NCBI RefSeq assembly: GCF_000702305.1
Contig: NZ_JNLC01000015.1
Coordinates: 172,001-236,000 of the forward strand
Length of the DNA: 64,000 nt
Origin: Allobosea sp. 117
Lineage (GTDB): Bacteria > Pseudomonadota > Alphaproteobacteria > Rhizobiales > Xanthobacteraceae
Direction: 5' to 3'
Shown: piece after piece, positions 45,396-55,364 of the stretch
Layout: the number at the start of each line of letters is the position of its first letter
Position numbering within the stretch: the stretch's first letter is position 1
The notes under the pieces: model-generated
What the model saw: only the letters and a program-made list of their open reading frames with translations
The model's database searches: none
Told to the model about the DNA's origin: nothing
Translations under genes and position numbers: made by a program

Positions 45396-46141
45396 TGCGC
45401 CACTCCCGCCGGCACCGCCACGGCGGCCGCCTCCGGCTCGATATGTCCGGAGCGCAGCCGCACCGTGCGGTCGCAGCGCCGGGCGAGGCCGGCGTCGTGG
45501 GTAACGATGACCAGCGTGGTGCCGCGCGCCGCGCGGGTGGCGAAGATCAGGTCCATGATCTGCTGGCCGGTCGCCTCGTCGAGATTGCCGGTGGGCTCGT
45601 CGGCAACCAGGATCGGCGGCTCGGGCGCCAGCGCGCGGGCGAGCGCGACGCGCTGCTGCTCGCCGCCGGAGAGCTGCGCGGGATAGTGGTCGACGCGATG
45701 GCCGAGGCCGACCGCCTCCAGCTCCGCCCGCGCCCGCTCCGTCGCGTCCGGCCGGCCGGCGAGCTCGAGCGGCACCGCGACGTTCTCCAGCGCCGTCATG
45801 GTCGGGATCAGGTGGAAGGCCTGGAACACGATGCCGACATTGAGGCCGCGGAACCGCGCCAGCGCGTCCTCGTCGAGCCCGGCGAGCTCGCGGCCGGCGA
45901 CCCGCACCGAGCCGGAATCGGCCTTCTCCAGCCCGGCCATGACCATCAGCAGGCTCGACTTGCCGGAACCCGAGGGTCCGACGAGGCCGACCGCCTCACC
46001 CGCGCCTATATCCAGCGACACGCCCTTGAGGATATGCACGCGGGCCGGGCCGGAACCGAGCGAGAGCTCCACCCGTTCCAGCCGCACCGCCGGCGTCGCG
46101 TTGTCGTCGGGAGAAGTCGAGGAAAGGGAGCTGGCCTGCAT
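45392..46141 (-). CDS. ABC transporter ATP-binding protein, YbbA/LolD-like
   Basis: This 249-residue ATPase has Walker A GPSGSGKSS, Q-loop VFQAFHLIPTMTALENV, signature LSGGEQQRVALARAL, Walker B ILVADEP and H-loop IVTHD. It is the partner of the FtsX-type permease (4-base overlap). Divergent from the SGNH esterase, as ybbA is from tesA in Escherichia coli. Confidence 0.94.
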   Translation of the reverse strand: MQASSLSSTSPDDNATPAVRLERVELSLGSGPARVHILKGVSLDIGAGEAVGLVGPSGSGKSSLLMVMAGLEKADSGSVRVAGRELAGLDEDALARFRGLNVGIVFQAFHLIPTMTALENVAVPLELAGRPDATERARAELEAVGLGHRVDHYPAQLSGGEQQRVALARALAPEPPILVADEPTGNLDEATGQQIMDLIFATRAARGTTLVIVTHDAGLARRCDRTVRLRSGHIEPEAAAVAVPAGVAQ

Positions 46142-46289
46142 GAATCTCGTTCTGCCTCGTGTCGCCGATGCGCTGCGCGCCCTGATATCCCGCCGCCTGC
46201 CGCCCCCTCGCAAGCCGCTCCGTCCGGACCGCAATTCGGCACCATATGGTGCAATGCACGCGGGACGGAAGGGCCCGGCCGGTGTCGCG

Positions 46290-46934
46290 ATGACGCTGCG
46301 CCAGCTTCTTCCCGCCGCGCTGCTGGGGCTCTTCCTCGCCGTCCCGCATGCCGCCGGGGCGGCGCCGGTCCGGCTCGTCGCCTTGGGCGACAGCCTCACG
46401 GCCGGGCTCGGCCTGTCCGCCGCGCAGGCCTTCCCGGCGCGGCTCCAGGCGGCGCTGAAGGCGCGCGGACACGATGTTTTGATCGAGAATGCCGGGGTTT
46501 CCGGCGACACCGCGAGCGCCGGCCTCGCCCGGCTCGACTGGTCGATCCCGGACGGCACCCAGGGCGTGATCCTCGAGCTCGGCGCCAATGACGCGCTGCG
46601 CGGCCTCGACCCCGCCATCGCCGAGAAGGCGCTCGACGACGCGCTCGCCCACCTGAAGGCGCGCGGCATTCCGGTGCTGCTCGCCGGCATGCAGGCGCCA
46701 CCGAACCTCGGCGCCGACTATGCGGCGCGCTTCGACGCCATCTATCCGCGCCTCGCGGCGAAATACGGCGTGCCGCTCTATCCCTTCTTCCTCGAAGGGG
46801 TCGCCGGCCGGCTGGCGCTGAACCAGCCGGACGGCATCCACCCGACCGCCGCCGGCGTCGACGCCATCGTCGAGCGCATGCTGCCCGCGATCGAGGCTTT
46901 CCTCGCCGCGATCAAGGCCGGCAAGGGCGGGTGA
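46290..46934 (+). CDS. tesA: Exported SGNH-hydrolase/arylesterase (TesA-like)
   Basis: This 214-residue enzyme has a signal peptide (MTLRQLLPAALLGLFLAVPHAAGA). Block I is ALGDSLTAG with the catalytic Ser. Block III is ELGANDALRG, and block V is DGIHPTAAG with Asp and His. E. coli TesA is a periplasmic lysophospholipase/thioesterase, and the divergent ybbAP neighbours are conserved. In-frame start codons upstream (46140) overlap the ATPase start and would destroy the signal peptide, so 46290 is preferred. Confidence 0.88.
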   Translation: MTLRQLLPAALLGLFLAVPHAAGAAPVRLVALGDSLTAGLGLSAAQAFPARLQAALKARGHDVLIENAGVSGDTASAGLARLDWSIPDGTQGVILELGANDALRGLDPAIAEKALDDALAHLKARGIPVLLAGMQAPPNLGADYAARFDAIYPRLAAKYGVPLYPFFLEGVAGRLALNQPDGIHPTAAGVDAIVERMLPAIEAFLAAIKAGKGG

Positions 46935-47025
46935 GTACGCCACCCGCGACGCCACCTGCCCTTGCCCCCGGCGCGGTCCAGGGCGTATCAAGCGGCCTCC
47001 CGCCCGAACCATCCCGGATTCCCCC

Positions 47026-48072
47026 ATGCAGTTTCGCCCGCTCGGCCGCACCGGCCTTGAGGTCAGCGCCATCTGCCTCGGCACCATGACCTACGGCCAG
47101 CAGAACACCGAGGCCGAGGGCCATGCCCAGCTCGACTACGCACTCGACCACGGCGTCAATTTCATCGACACGGCGGAGATCTATTCCGTGCCGCCGAAGC
47201 CCGAGACGCAGGGCTCGACCGAGCGCATCATCGGCTCCTGGCTGAAGGCGCGCGGCAATCGCGAGCGCGTCGTGCTCGCCACCAAGGTGGCCGGGCGCAA
47301 CGAGATGACCTGGCTTCGCGCCGACGGCGCGCAGGCGCGCCCCACCCGCGCCCAGATCCGCGAGGCGGTCGAGGGCAGCCTGAAGCGCCTCGGCACCGAA
47401 TATATCGACCTCTACCAGCTTCACTTCCCCGGCCGCCCGGTGGCGCTCTGGGGCAGCAACCCGACCCGCTGGAAGACGCCGTCGGGCGACGAGGTGCCGA
47501 TCGCCGAGACGCTGGAGGCCTTCGGCGAGCTGGTGAAGGAGGGCAAGGTCCGCCACATCGGCATCTCCAACGAGAGCGCCTGGGGCACCATGCGCTTCCT
47601 CGCCGAGTCCGACACGCGCGGCCTGCCGCGCGTCGCCTCGATCCAGAATTCCTACAACCTCCTCAACCGCACCTTTGAGGTGAACCTCGCCGAGGTCGCC
47701 ATGCGCGAGGATGTCGGCCTGCTCGCCTATTCGCCGCTGGCCCAAGGCTATCTTTCCGGCAAGTACCAGAAGGGCGCCCGCCCGCCCGGCGCCCGCTCGA
47801 CGCTGTTCGACCGCGGCCAGCGCTACCAGACCCCGGGTGCCGAGCAGGCGATCGACGCCTATCTCGCCGTCGCGCGGGATTTCGCGCTCGACCCCGCGCA
47901 GATGGCCATCGCCTTCTGCCTGTCGCGGCCGTTCATGACCTCGGCGATCATCGGCGCCACCACATTGGCGCAGCTCAAGGCCGACATCGCGGCGGTGCAG
48001 GTCACCATCACCCCGGAGATCGAGGCGCAGATCGACGCCGTGCACCAGAAGGTCGGCAATCCCTGCCCGTGA
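47026..48072 (+). CDS. Aldo/keto reductase (Tas-like)
   Basis: This 348-residue (beta/alpha)8 NADPH oxidoreductase has FRPLGRTGLEVSAICLGTMT, catalytic DTAEIYS (Asp, Tyr), a Lys in LATKV and His in YQLHFP. It closely follows E. coli Tas, including the QGSTERIIGSWL and YSPLAQGYLSGKY blocks. Monocistronic by position. Substrate unknown. Confidence 0.92.
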   Translation: MQFRPLGRTGLEVSAICLGTMTYGQQNTEAEGHAQLDYALDHGVNFIDTAEIYSVPPKPETQGSTERIIGSWLKARGNRERVVLATKVAGRNEMTWLRADGAQARPTRAQIREAVEGSLKRLGTEYIDLYQLHFPGRPVALWGSNPTRWKTPSGDEVPIAETLEAFGELVKEGKVRHIGISNESAWGTMRFLAESDTRGLPRVASIQNSYNLLNRTFEVNLAEVAMREDVGLLAYSPLAQGYLSGKYQKGARPPGARSTLFDRGQRYQTPGAEQAIDAYLAVARDFALDPAQMAIAFCLSRPFMTSAIIGATTLAQLKADIAAVQVTITPEIEAQIDAVHQKVGNPCP

Positions 48073-48135
48073 GGGTCGGCGGGTTCCCGACCTGAAACGA
48101 CGTCATCCTGGGCGGAGGGAGACGGTCCCCGTCCC

Positions 48136-48738
48136 TCACTCCGCCGGATTGGCGTCCGGCGCCGGCTCGACGGCATGGCGGGCGAGGAGGGGCGCCTGCG
48201 CGATGGCGAAGACGAAGGTGAGCGGCAGATAGCCGAAGGTCTTGAACGCCACCCATGTGTCGGTCGACACGGTGCGCCAGATGATCTCGTTCAGCACCGC
48301 CATGACAATGAAGAACACGCCCCAGCGTATGGTGAGCTGCCGCCAGCCCTCGCCGGTGAGCTGGAACACGTCGCCCAGCACATAGGGCATCAGCGGCCTG
48401 TTGAAGGCGAGCCCGCCGAGCAGCGCGACGCCGAACAGCGCGTTCACGATGGTCGGCTTCATCTTGATGAAGTGGTCGTCCTGCAGGACGATGGTGAGCG
48501 TGCCGAAAACCAGCACCACGCCGGCCGAGATCAGCGGCATCACCGCGATCTTGCGGGCGATGATCCACATCACCGCCAGCGCCGCGAAGGTGGCGACCAT
48601 GAAGGCCCCGGTCGCGACATAGATGCCGGCGCGGCCATTCGCGACGAAGAAGACGATGAGCGGGCCCATCTCCAGCGCGAACTTCAAGAGCGGATGCATG
48701 CGGCGCGCGGTGCTGGCGCTCTGTGCGTTGTCGGTCAT
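48136..48738 (-). CDS. yciB: Inner-membrane septation protein A (YciB/IspZ)
   Basis: This 200-residue membrane protein has five to six helices. The signature LKFALEMGPLIVFFVANGRAGI and GGLAFNRPLMPYVLG identify the YciB/IspZ family, involved in cell division and envelope upkeep. It is the last gene after ftsY in the dapF-mtaB-ftsY-yciB row, which is typical of Rhizobiales. Confidence 0.92.
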   Translation of the reverse strand: MTDNAQSASTARRMHPLLKFALEMGPLIVFFVANGRAGIYVATGAFMVATFAALAVMWIIARKIAVMPLISAGVVLVFGTLTIVLQDDHFIKMKPTIVNALFGVALLGGLAFNRPLMPYVLGDVFQLTGEGWRQLTIRWGVFFIVMAVLNEIIWRTVSTDTWVAFKTFGYLPLTFVFAIAQAPLLARHAVEPAPDANPAE

Positions 48739-48823
48739 CGCGGTTCTCGGTCCCTGACGTCGCGTTCTGGCCGGTTGAGACGGCAGGATGATGGCGGCGC
48801 GCGGCGCGCGCGCGCCCGGAGGT

Positions 48824-49771
48824 CTAGTTTTCCAGCCCGACGATGGCGCGGGCGAAATCGCGCGCCGCGAAGGGCTGCAGGTCGTCGACCCCCTCGCCGA
48901 CGCCGATGAGATGCACCGGCAGGCCGTGCTTGGCCGCGATGGCGACGAGGATGCCGCCGCGCGCGGTGCCGTCGAGCTTGGTCATGACGAGGCCGGTGAC
49001 GCCGGCCACCCGCCGGAACGCCTCGACCTGGGAGAGCGCGTTCTGGCCGACCGTGGCGTCGAGCACCAGCACCACCGCATGCGGCGCGGTGGGCTCCTGC
49101 TTCTTCAGCACCCGCACCACCTTCTCCAGCTCCGCCATCAGCTCGGCGCGGTTCTGCAGCCGCCCGGCGGTGTCGACGATCAGCACGTCGGCGCCGTCCG
49201 CCTTGGCCCGCGCCAGCCCGTCAAAGGCGACGCCGGCGGCGTCCGCGCCCGGCTCGCGGGCGATGATCGCCGCGCCGGTGCGCTCCGCCCACACTTTGAG
49301 CTGCTCTATGGCGGCGGCGCGGAAGGTGTCGCCGGCGGCGAGCACGACCTTCTTGCCCTCGGCGCGGAGCTTGGCGGCGATCTTGCCGATGGTCGTCGTC
49401 TTGCCCGAGCCGTTGACCCCGACCATCAGCAGAACGAAGGGCTTCACGGTCGGGTCGAACACCAGCGGATGCGCGACCGGCTTCAACACCGTCTCGATCT
49501 CGCCGGCCACCAGCGCGCGCACCTCGTCGGGCTCGATCGCCTTGTCGTAGCGCCCCTTGGCCACCGCCTCGGCGATGCGCGCGCTCGTCTCCACCCCGAG
49601 ATCGGCGCGGATCAGCACGTCCTCGAGGTCCTCGACGGTGGTGGCGTCGAGCTTGCGCTTGGTGAACAGGTCGGTGATGCCGGTCGACAGGCTGGACGCG
49701 GTGCGCGTCAGGCCCTGCGTCAGGCGCTTCCAGAAGCCGGGGCGCGCCGCTGTCTCGTCAGTCTCGCTCAT
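48824..49771 (-). CDS. ftsY: Signal recognition particle receptor FtsY
   Basis: This 315-residue GTPase takes ribosome-SRP complexes to the Sec translocon. It has a short N-terminal amphipathic region (no long acidic A domain as in E. coli), the N domain, and the NG-domain motifs [10 protein letters not shown] (118-127), [21 protein letters not shown] and [12 protein letters not shown]. The short form is normal in alphaproteobacteria. Confidence 0.96.
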   Translation of the reverse strand: MSETDETAARPGFWKRLTQGLTRTASSLSTGITDLFTKRKLDATTVEDLEDVLIRADLGVETSARIAEAVAKGRYDKAIEPDEVRALVAGEIETVLKPVAHPLVFDPTVKPFVLLMVGVNGSGKTTTIGKIAAKLRAEGKKVVLAAGDTFRAAAIEQLKVWAERTGAAIIAREPGADAAGVAFDGLARAKADGADVLIVDTAGRLQNRAELMAELEKVVRVLKKQEPTAPHAVVLVLDATVGQNALSQVEAFRRVAGVTGLVMTKLDGTARGGILVAIAAKHGLPVHLIGVGEGVDDLQPFAARDFARAIVGLEN

Positions 49772-49783
49772 CGCGTTTCCCTG

Positions 49784-51046
49784 TCACGCCGCGATCAGCC
49801 GCGTGCCGTCATGCCCGGCGATGCGCATCTCGCCGATGGCGCCGGGGGCGAGCGGACGGGCGAGCCGCACCGGCGTGAAGCCCTCGGTGCGCCCCAGCCC
49901 CTCGGTCTCCGCCAGCACCTGCCGGCGGCGCCCTATCTCGGCGGCGAGGTGGCGCTGGAACGCCTGCGCCCCCTTCTCGCGCAGCCGCCGCGCCCGCTCC
50001 TTCACCGTCTCGCGGTCGAGCTGCGGCATGCGCGCGGCCGGCGTGCCGCGCCGGGGCGAGAAGGGGAAGACGTGCAGCGAGGTGAGCCCGCATTCGTCGA
50101 CGAGGGCGAGCGAATTGCGGAAATGAGCCTCGGTCTCGGTCGGGAAGCCGGCGATGATGTCGGCGCCGAACACGATGTCGGGGCGCAGCCGCCGCATCTC
50201 CCGGCAGAAGGCGATGGCATCGGCCCGCGAGTGCCGGCGCTTCATGCGTTTCAGGATGAGGTCGTCGCCGGCCTGCAGCGACAGGTGCAGATGCGGCATC
50301 AGCCGCTCCTCCTCGGCGATGGCGGCGATGAGATCGGGGTCCGCCTCGACGGAATCGATGGAGGAGAGGCGCAGGCGCCGAAGTTCCGGCACGTGGCGCA
50401 GCAGCGTGCGCACCAGCGTGCCGAGCTTCGCCTCGCCCGGCAGGCCGGCGCCGTAGGAGGTGAGGTCGACGCCGGTCAGCACCACCTCGGCATAGCCGTT
50501 CTCGACCAGGCGGCGCACCTGGCCCACCACCTCGCCCATCGGCACCGAGCGGGAGTTCCCGCGGCCATAGGGGATGATGCAGAAGGTGCAGCGATGGTCG
50601 CAGCCATTCTGCACCTGCACGAAGGCGCGGGTGCGCCCCTCGATGCCGTCGATCAGGTGCAGCGCCGTCTCGCGCACGCTCATGATGTCGCCGACGACCG
50701 CCTTCTCCTCGCCGCCGAGGCCGAAATCGAAGGCCGCGCGCGCCGCCGCCCAGGTCTCGGGGCGCGCCTTCTCGGCATTGCCGACGACCCGCTCGACCTC
50801 GTCCATGTCGGCGAAGGTGCCGGGCTCGGTCTGCGCCGCACAGCCGGTGACGACGATGCGCCGCTCCGGGTCCTCGCGCTTGAGCCGGCGGATGGTCTGG
50901 CGCGCCTGCCGCACCGCCTCGGCGGTGACCGCGCAGGTGTTGACGATCACCGTGCGCTCCAGCCCTGCGCCGGCGGCGGCGTTCTTCACCGCCTCGGATT
51001 CGAGCGTGTTGAGGCGGCAGCCGAAGGTGACGAGCTCGATCGACAT
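49784..51046 (-). CDS. mtaB: tRNA t6A37 methylthiotransferase MtaB
   Basis: This 420-residue radical-SAM enzyme makes ms2t6A37 in tRNA. N-terminal MTTase cysteines are at 10, 38 and 69, the radical-SAM cluster is CDHRCTFCIIPYGRG, and a TRAM-like C-terminal domain follows. The seven-base gap after dapF and 12 bases before ftsY show an operon. Confidence 0.95.
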   Translation of the reverse strand: MSIELVTFGCRLNTLESEAVKNAAAGAGLERTVIVNTCAVTAEAVRQARQTIRRLKREDPERRIVVTGCAAQTEPGTFADMDEVERVVGNAEKARPETWAAARAAFDFGLGGEEKAVVGDIMSVRETALHLIDGIEGRTRAFVQVQNGCDHRCTFCIIPYGRGNSRSVPMGEVVGQVRRLVENGYAEVVLTGVDLTSYGAGLPGEAKLGTLVRTLLRHVPELRRLRLSSIDSVEADPDLIAAIAEEERLMPHLHLSLQAGDDLILKRMKRRHSRADAIAFCREMRRLRPDIVFGADIIAGFPTETEAHFRNSLALVDECGLTSLHVFPFSPRRGTPAARMPQLDRETVKERARRLREKGAQAFQRHLAAEIGRRRQVLAETEGLGRTEGFTPVRLARPLAPGAIGEMRIAGHDGTRLIAA

Positions 51047-51053
51047 GACGGCG

Positions 51054-51929
51054 TCAGGCGGCGCTGGCGGCGGCGTCGAGCATGGCGGGGGTGAGCCGCC
51101 CCTCGAACTCGAACGCCGCCGGGCCGGTCATCAATATGTGGTCGTCCGAGGCGCGCCACTCGATCAGCAGGTCGCCGCCCGGCAGCGTCACGCGGACATT
51201 CCGCCCCGTGCGGCGGGTGCGGGCGGCGGAGACGGCGGCGGCGCAGGCGGCCGAGCCGCAGGCACGGGTGAGGCCGGCGCCGCGCTCCCACACCTTTAGC
51301 TTGAGGTGATCGGGCGCCACGAGCTGCGCCAGCGAGATATTGGCGCGCTCGGGGAAGATCGGGTGGTTCTCCAGCAGCGGGCCGAAGCGGCCGAGATCAT
51401 GCGCCTCGACGTCGTCGACCCAGAAGATGGCGTGCGGGTTGCCGACATTCACCACCGAGGGCGAATGCAGCACTGGCGCGTCGATCGGGCCGATCTGCAA
51501 TTCGATGGCCCGGGTGTCGGCGAAGGGCTCGGCGAGCGGGATGTCCTGCCAGCCGAAGCGCGGCACGCCCATGTCGGCGGTCACGCCCTCCGGCACGATG
51601 CGGCAGTCGAGCAGGCCGGCGACGCTCTCGAACAGCAGGCGGTCGCGCCCCGTTCGCCCGGCCTCGTAGAGCGCGATGCAGCGCGTGCCGTTGCCGCAGG
51701 CCCCGGCCTCCGAGCCGTCGGCGTTGATGATGCGCACGAAGGCGTCGGTGCCCGCCGCGCGCGGCGGATAGAGCGCCATGATCTGGTCGAACGGCAGCAC
51801 GTCTGGGCGCGCCAGCGCGCGCGCCTCCTCGGCCGGCACCGGCACCGGCGCGTCGCGCAGGTCAAGAACGACGATCTCGTTGCCGAGGCCGTTCATCTTG
51901 ACGAAGGGTCGGTCTGCCAGCGCGGCCAT
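51054..51929 (-). CDS. dapF: Diaminopimelate epimerase DapF
   Basis: This 291-residue enzyme interconverts LL- and meso-diaminopimelate for lysine and peptidoglycan. The two catalytic cysteines lie in GACGNGTRC and TRACGSAAC. It starts at the Met at 51929 ahead of [17 protein letters not shown]; the longer frame upstream is not conserved. First gene of the operon; divergent from the exported GyrI-like gene. Confidence 0.96.
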   Translation of the reverse strand: MAALADRPFVKMNGLGNEIVVLDLRDAPVPVPAEEARALARPDVLPFDQIMALYPPRAAGTDAFVRIINADGSEAGACGNGTRCIALYEAGRTGRDRLLFESVAGLLDCRIVPEGVTADMGVPRFGWQDIPLAEPFADTRAIELQIGPIDAPVLHSPSVVNVGNPHAIFWVDDVEAHDLGRFGPLLENHPIFPERANISLAQLVAPDHLKLKVWERGAGLTRACGSAACAAAVSAARTRRTGRNVRVTLPGGDLLIEWRASDDHILMTGPAAFEFEGRLTPAMLDAAASAA

Positions 51930-52168
51930 GGGTTTCGCGAGCCCGGACGGAAAAAGGGGTTGGCCGCCCTTATATGGCGAAGCGCCCGCCGAACGCCAGC
52001 GCCGGCTTGCGGCGGCGTCCCGCAGGTGCCGACTTCGCGCGGAGGCGCTCCCCGCGCCGGGGGTGAAAAAGCCGCGGCGGGCTCCGCGCGATGGGCACAT
52101 ATCTGCCATCGCGGGGCGCTAAGGACAGTGCTAGAAGCGAAGCTGCGTTGGCGCCTGCCGGTGACATC

Positions 52169-52918
52169 ATGATCCGATTCCTGCCTTTCGACCGCGCCGC
52201 GCTGCGCGGGGCCGCCCTTGCCATGGCGCTCGCCTGCGGTGCCGGCCTGCTGTCGCCGGCCACCCTGCACGCACAGACGCCCGCCCCGGATGCCGGCGCC
52301 GCGCCGGCCACGCCCGCTGATCCCCCGGCCGCGCCGGCCAACCCCGACGGCCAGCTCACACCGCCGCCGGTGGTCGACCCGAAGGGCGTCGGCACCCAGT
52401 CGGTCCAGCCGGCGCCCGCCGCGCCCGACCTCACCGTCAATCCGCTCGACCGCACCGACGGCTTCGGCGAGCAGGTCGAGCTGAAGCCGCTGCCGGTGCT
52501 GCTGAAGCGCGGCCAGTCGAGCTGGGAGGAAGGCTTCGCTTCCATCGTCGCGGCGGTGAAGGAGGTCGACGCCGAGCTGGTGCGCCTGAAGCTGAAGCCG
52601 ATCGGCTCGCCGCTCGTCGTCTATACCTCGACCGACGACGCCGGCTTCGACTTCGAGGTGGCGCTGCCCTTCTCAGGCGCCACCACCGAGAAGCCGACCA
52701 CCGCCTTCGAATTCGCCGCTTCCCCCGCCGGCAAGGCGCTGCGCTTCACACATCGCGGCTCCTACGACGCCATGGACCCGACCTATGAGCAGATCGCCAA
52801 CCTGCTCGACGCCAAGGACCTCGAGGCACAGGACAGCTACATCGAGGAATACCGCAGCGATCCGCGCACCACGCCGCAGGACGACCTCGTCATCGACATC
52901 TATGTGCCGCTGAAGTGA
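52169..52918 (+). CDS. Exported protein with GyrI-like/AraC effector-binding domain
   Basis: This 249-residue protein has a signal peptide (hydrophobic run ending LHAQ), a Pro/Ala-rich linker to about residue 85, then a SOUL/GyrI-like small-molecule binding domain: GQSSWEEGFASIVAAVKEVDAELVR and FEFAASPAGKALRFTHRGSYDAMDPTYEQI. The family binds hydrophobic or cationic ligands. An exported version in a 250-residue frame occurs across Rhizobiales. Ligand unknown. Confidence 0.8.
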   Translation: MIRFLPFDRAALRGAALAMALACGAGLLSPATLHAQTPAPDAGAAPATPADPPAAPANPDGQLTPPPVVDPKGVGTQSVQPAPAAPDLTVNPLDRTDGFGEQVELKPLPVLLKRGQSSWEEGFASIVAAVKEVDAELVRLKLKPIGSPLVVYTSTDDAGFDFEVALPFSGATTEKPTTAFEFAASPAGKALRFTHRGSYDAMDPTYEQIANLLDAKDLEAQDSYIEEYRSDPRTTPQDDLVIDIYVPLK

Positions 52919-52924
52919 CCGCTA

Positions 52925-53164
52925 TCACTCCGCTGGGCTCGGATGTTGTGATCGCGTTCCATTAAAGCAGTCACCCAAGGAGCAACCTGGGTGCCTTTGT
53001 TTGTGCTCAAAATGCGCGCGAGCACCATTCACGGCTTCTTTGTGAGGCCGCACATGACCGTGGCATTCGACGCATCGAAAGACATGCCGCCTAGTGCGTA
53101 ACAGAAGCGCTTCCGAAAGCGGGATGCGCTGCCATTCGCCGGATGATTCAACCTCGCATTCCAT
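52925..53164 (-). CDS. Small Cys/His-rich (CoiA-like zinc finger) protein, hypothetical
   Basis: This 79-residue protein contains FRCVECHGHVRPHKE, then ARAHFEHKQRHPGCSLGDCF. The CxxC, HFEH and CSL arrangement resembles the N-terminal zinc-binding part of CoiA-type nucleases, without a nuclease domain. Lower GC than its neighbours suggests transfer. Function unknown; likely a real gene because the motif is internally consistent with known protein families. Confidence 0.6.
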   Translation of the reverse strand: MECEVESSGEWQRIPLSEALLLRTRRHVFRCVECHGHVRPHKEAVNGARAHFEHKQRHPGCSLGDCFNGTRSQHPSPAE

Positions 53165-53398
53165 TAGGCACCCCCAAATGTGATCCTAGTCGATAGGGTA
53201 TCTTGGTGCCGCCGCCCTAGGCTGGCAATCTTGCTATCGACATCTGTATGTGCCTCGTCCGCCGGCCTTGCATGACGAGACTGCCGACCTCAACTCAATC
53301 GCATCAAGCCGCGCGCGCACATCGGTAGCCGGGCGCAGCGCCGGCTTCCCCGCACGCGCGCTCGTAAGGGACGCGGCACGCCGGATGAGGGCCTCGCG

Positions 53399-54067
53399 AT
53401 GACGCAGGTTGTGCAGGCGCCGAAGCTCGTCCTTCTCTCCGTGGCGGGTACGCTCGTCTATCTCGGCCTCGCCGTGCTCGGCTGGGGCGGGCTCGGCCCC
53501 TTCTTCGCCGATCCGGCACGGACGGCGGCCGCTTTTGTGCTGTTCGCCCTGACACTGGCGGCGCTGTTCAGCGGCGGCAATCTCAGCCCCGGCGAGCGCG
53601 AGGACCGCGGCAACCGCTGGGTGCTGCCGGTGTTCGGGGTGCTCGGCTTCCTCGCCGCCTGGCTGCCGGCCTATATGGACCGGCTCGACGTCTGGACCTT
53701 CGGCAGCGCCGGCGTGCGCTGGCTCGGCGTCGCCCTGTTCGCCGCCGGCGGGGCGCTTCGGCTCTGGCCGGTCTATGTGCTCGGCAACCGCTTCAGCGGG
53801 CTGGTGGCGATCCAGCCCGGCCACACGCTGGTGACAGACGGCATCTACGGCGTGATCCGCCATCCGAGCTATGCCGGGCTGCTGATCTGCTCGCTCGGCT
53901 GGGCGCTGGTGTTCCGCTCGACCGCCGGCGTCATCCTCGCCTTGCTGCTGATCCCGCCGCTGATCGCCCGCATCAATGCGGAGGAGGCGCTGCTGCGCGA
54001 GACCTTCGGCGCCGAATACGACGCCTATCGCGCCCGCACCTCGCGGCTGATACCCGGCCTCTACTGA
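53399..54067 (+). CDS. Isoprenylcysteine carboxyl methyltransferase (ICMT)-family membrane protein
   Basis: This 222-residue protein has about five helices. The C-terminal ICMT/PEMT block GHTLVTDGIYGVIRHPSYAG, then EEALLRETFGAEYDAYRARTSRLIPG, is the SAM-binding region of membrane methyltransferases. The target is unknown in bacteria. It starts at the ATG at 53399 directly ahead of the first helix. Confidence 0.85.
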   Translation: MTQVVQAPKLVLLSVAGTLVYLGLAVLGWGGLGPFFADPARTAAAFVLFALTLAALFSGGNLSPGEREDRGNRWVLPVFGVLGFLAAWLPAYMDRLDVWTFGSAGVRWLGVALFAAGGALRLWPVYVLGNRFSGLVAIQPGHTLVTDGIYGVIRHPSYAGLLICSLGWALVFRSTAGVILALLLIPPLIARINAEEALLRETFGAEYDAYRARTSRLIPGLY

Positions 54068-54139
54068 GCGGAGGGGCGCACAATTCGCCTCGTCCGCCGC
54101 CTTGTGCTATGAGGCGGGCGATCTCAACTCATCGACACC

Positions 54140-55360
54140 ATGACCACGCTCATCGACACCGTGCCGGCCGGCGCGCCGGCCGCTCCGTTCATTGCCACCG
54201 ATACGCGGCGCTCGCTCGCCGGGCTCAGCCGCGCCGGCCTCGCCGAGGCGCTGGCCGAGATCGGCCTGCCCGAGCGCGAGCGGCGCATGCGCGTCGCCCA
54301 GCTCTGGCACTGGATCTATCTGCGCGGCGTCACCTCCTTCGACGAGATGACCAATGTCGGCAAGGGATTGCGCGGCAAGCTCGCCGAGCATTTCACCCTC
54401 GCCCGGCCGGAAGTGGTGGTCGAGCAGGTCTCCGAGGACGGCACCCGCAAATGGCTGCTGCGCTTAGCCCCCGACATCGCCGGCGACAAGCCGCACGACG
54501 TCGAGATGGTCTACATCCCGGAGAGCGACCGCGGCACGCTGTGCGTCTCCTCGCAGGTCGGCTGCACGCTGAACTGCTCCTTCTGCCACACCGGCACCCA
54601 GCGCCTGGTGCGTAACCTCACCGGCGCGGAGATCGTCGCGCAGGTGATGGTGGCGCGCGACCGGCTCGGCGACTATCCCGGGCAGGAGCGCGCGGTCGGC
54701 CCGGGTCTTCCAACCGAGGGCGACCGGCTGGTCACCAACATCGTCTTCATGGGCATGGGCGAGCCGCTCTACGCCTATGAATCGGTGGCGCAGGCCATCG
54801 AAATCCTCGCTGACGGCGAAGGCCTCGGCATCGGCAAGCGCCGCATCACCGTCTCCACCTCCGGCGTGGTGCCGGAGATCGAGAAATTGGGGCGCGAGGT
54901 CGGCCCGATGCTCGCCATCTCGCTGCACGCGGTGCGCGACGAGTTGCGCGACGTGCTGGTGCCGATCAACAAGAAATACCCGCTGAAGGAGCTGCTGGAC
55001 GCCTGCCGCTCCTATCCGGCCGCCTCCAACGCCAAGCGCATCACCTTCGAATATGTGATGCTCAAGGGCGTGAATGACTCGCCGGCTGACGCCAAGGCGC
55101 TGGTGAAGCTGCTCGCCGGCATCCCGGCCAAGATCAACCTGATCCCGTTCAACCCGTGGCCGGGCACGAAATACGAGTGCTCGGACTGGGAGACCATCGA
55201 GACCTTCTCCGACATCGTGTTCCGCGCCGGCTATTCGAGCCCGGTGCGCACGCCGCGCGGGCGCGACATCCTCGCCGCCTGCGGCCAGCTCAAGAGCGAG
55301 ACCGAGAAGCTCTCCGCCCGCGAACGGCTGGCGCTGCGCGCCATGGCTGCGGCGGAATAG
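54140..55360 (+). CDS. rlmN: Dual-specificity 23S rRNA/tRNA methyltransferase RlmN
   Basis: This 406-residue radical-SAM enzyme methylates A2503 of 23S rRNA and A37 of some tRNAs. It has the cluster motif [19 protein letters not shown] and the C-terminal ILAACGQL with the second catalytic cysteine. A roughly 20-residue insertion (residues about 175-195, [18 protein letters not shown]) is normal for Rhizobiales. Followed within 5 bases by a VOC gene. Confidence 0.97.
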   Translation: MTTLIDTVPAGAPAAPFIATDTRRSLAGLSRAGLAEALAEIGLPERERRMRVAQLWHWIYLRGVTSFDEMTNVGKGLRGKLAEHFTLARPEVVVEQVSEDGTRKWLLRLAPDIAGDKPHDVEMVYIPESDRGTLCVSSQVGCTLNCSFCHTGTQRLVRNLTGAEIVAQVMVARDRLGDYPGQERAVGPGLPTEGDRLVTNIVFMGMGEPLYAYESVAQAIEILADGEGLGIGKRRITVSTSGVVPEIEKLGREVGPMLAISLHAVRDELRDVLVPINKKYPLKELLDACRSYPAASNAKRITFEYVMLKGVNDSPADAKALVKLLAGIPAKINLIPFNPWPGTKYECSDWETIETFSDIVFRAGYSSPVRTPRGRDILAACGQLKSETEKLSARERLALRAMAAAE

Positions 55361-55364
55361 GCGC

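Noticed and set aside
48788-51094. A 768-codon open frame antisense to ftsY and mtaB
   Set aside because: Both antisense genes are certain; the frame crosses their boundary without any start signal.
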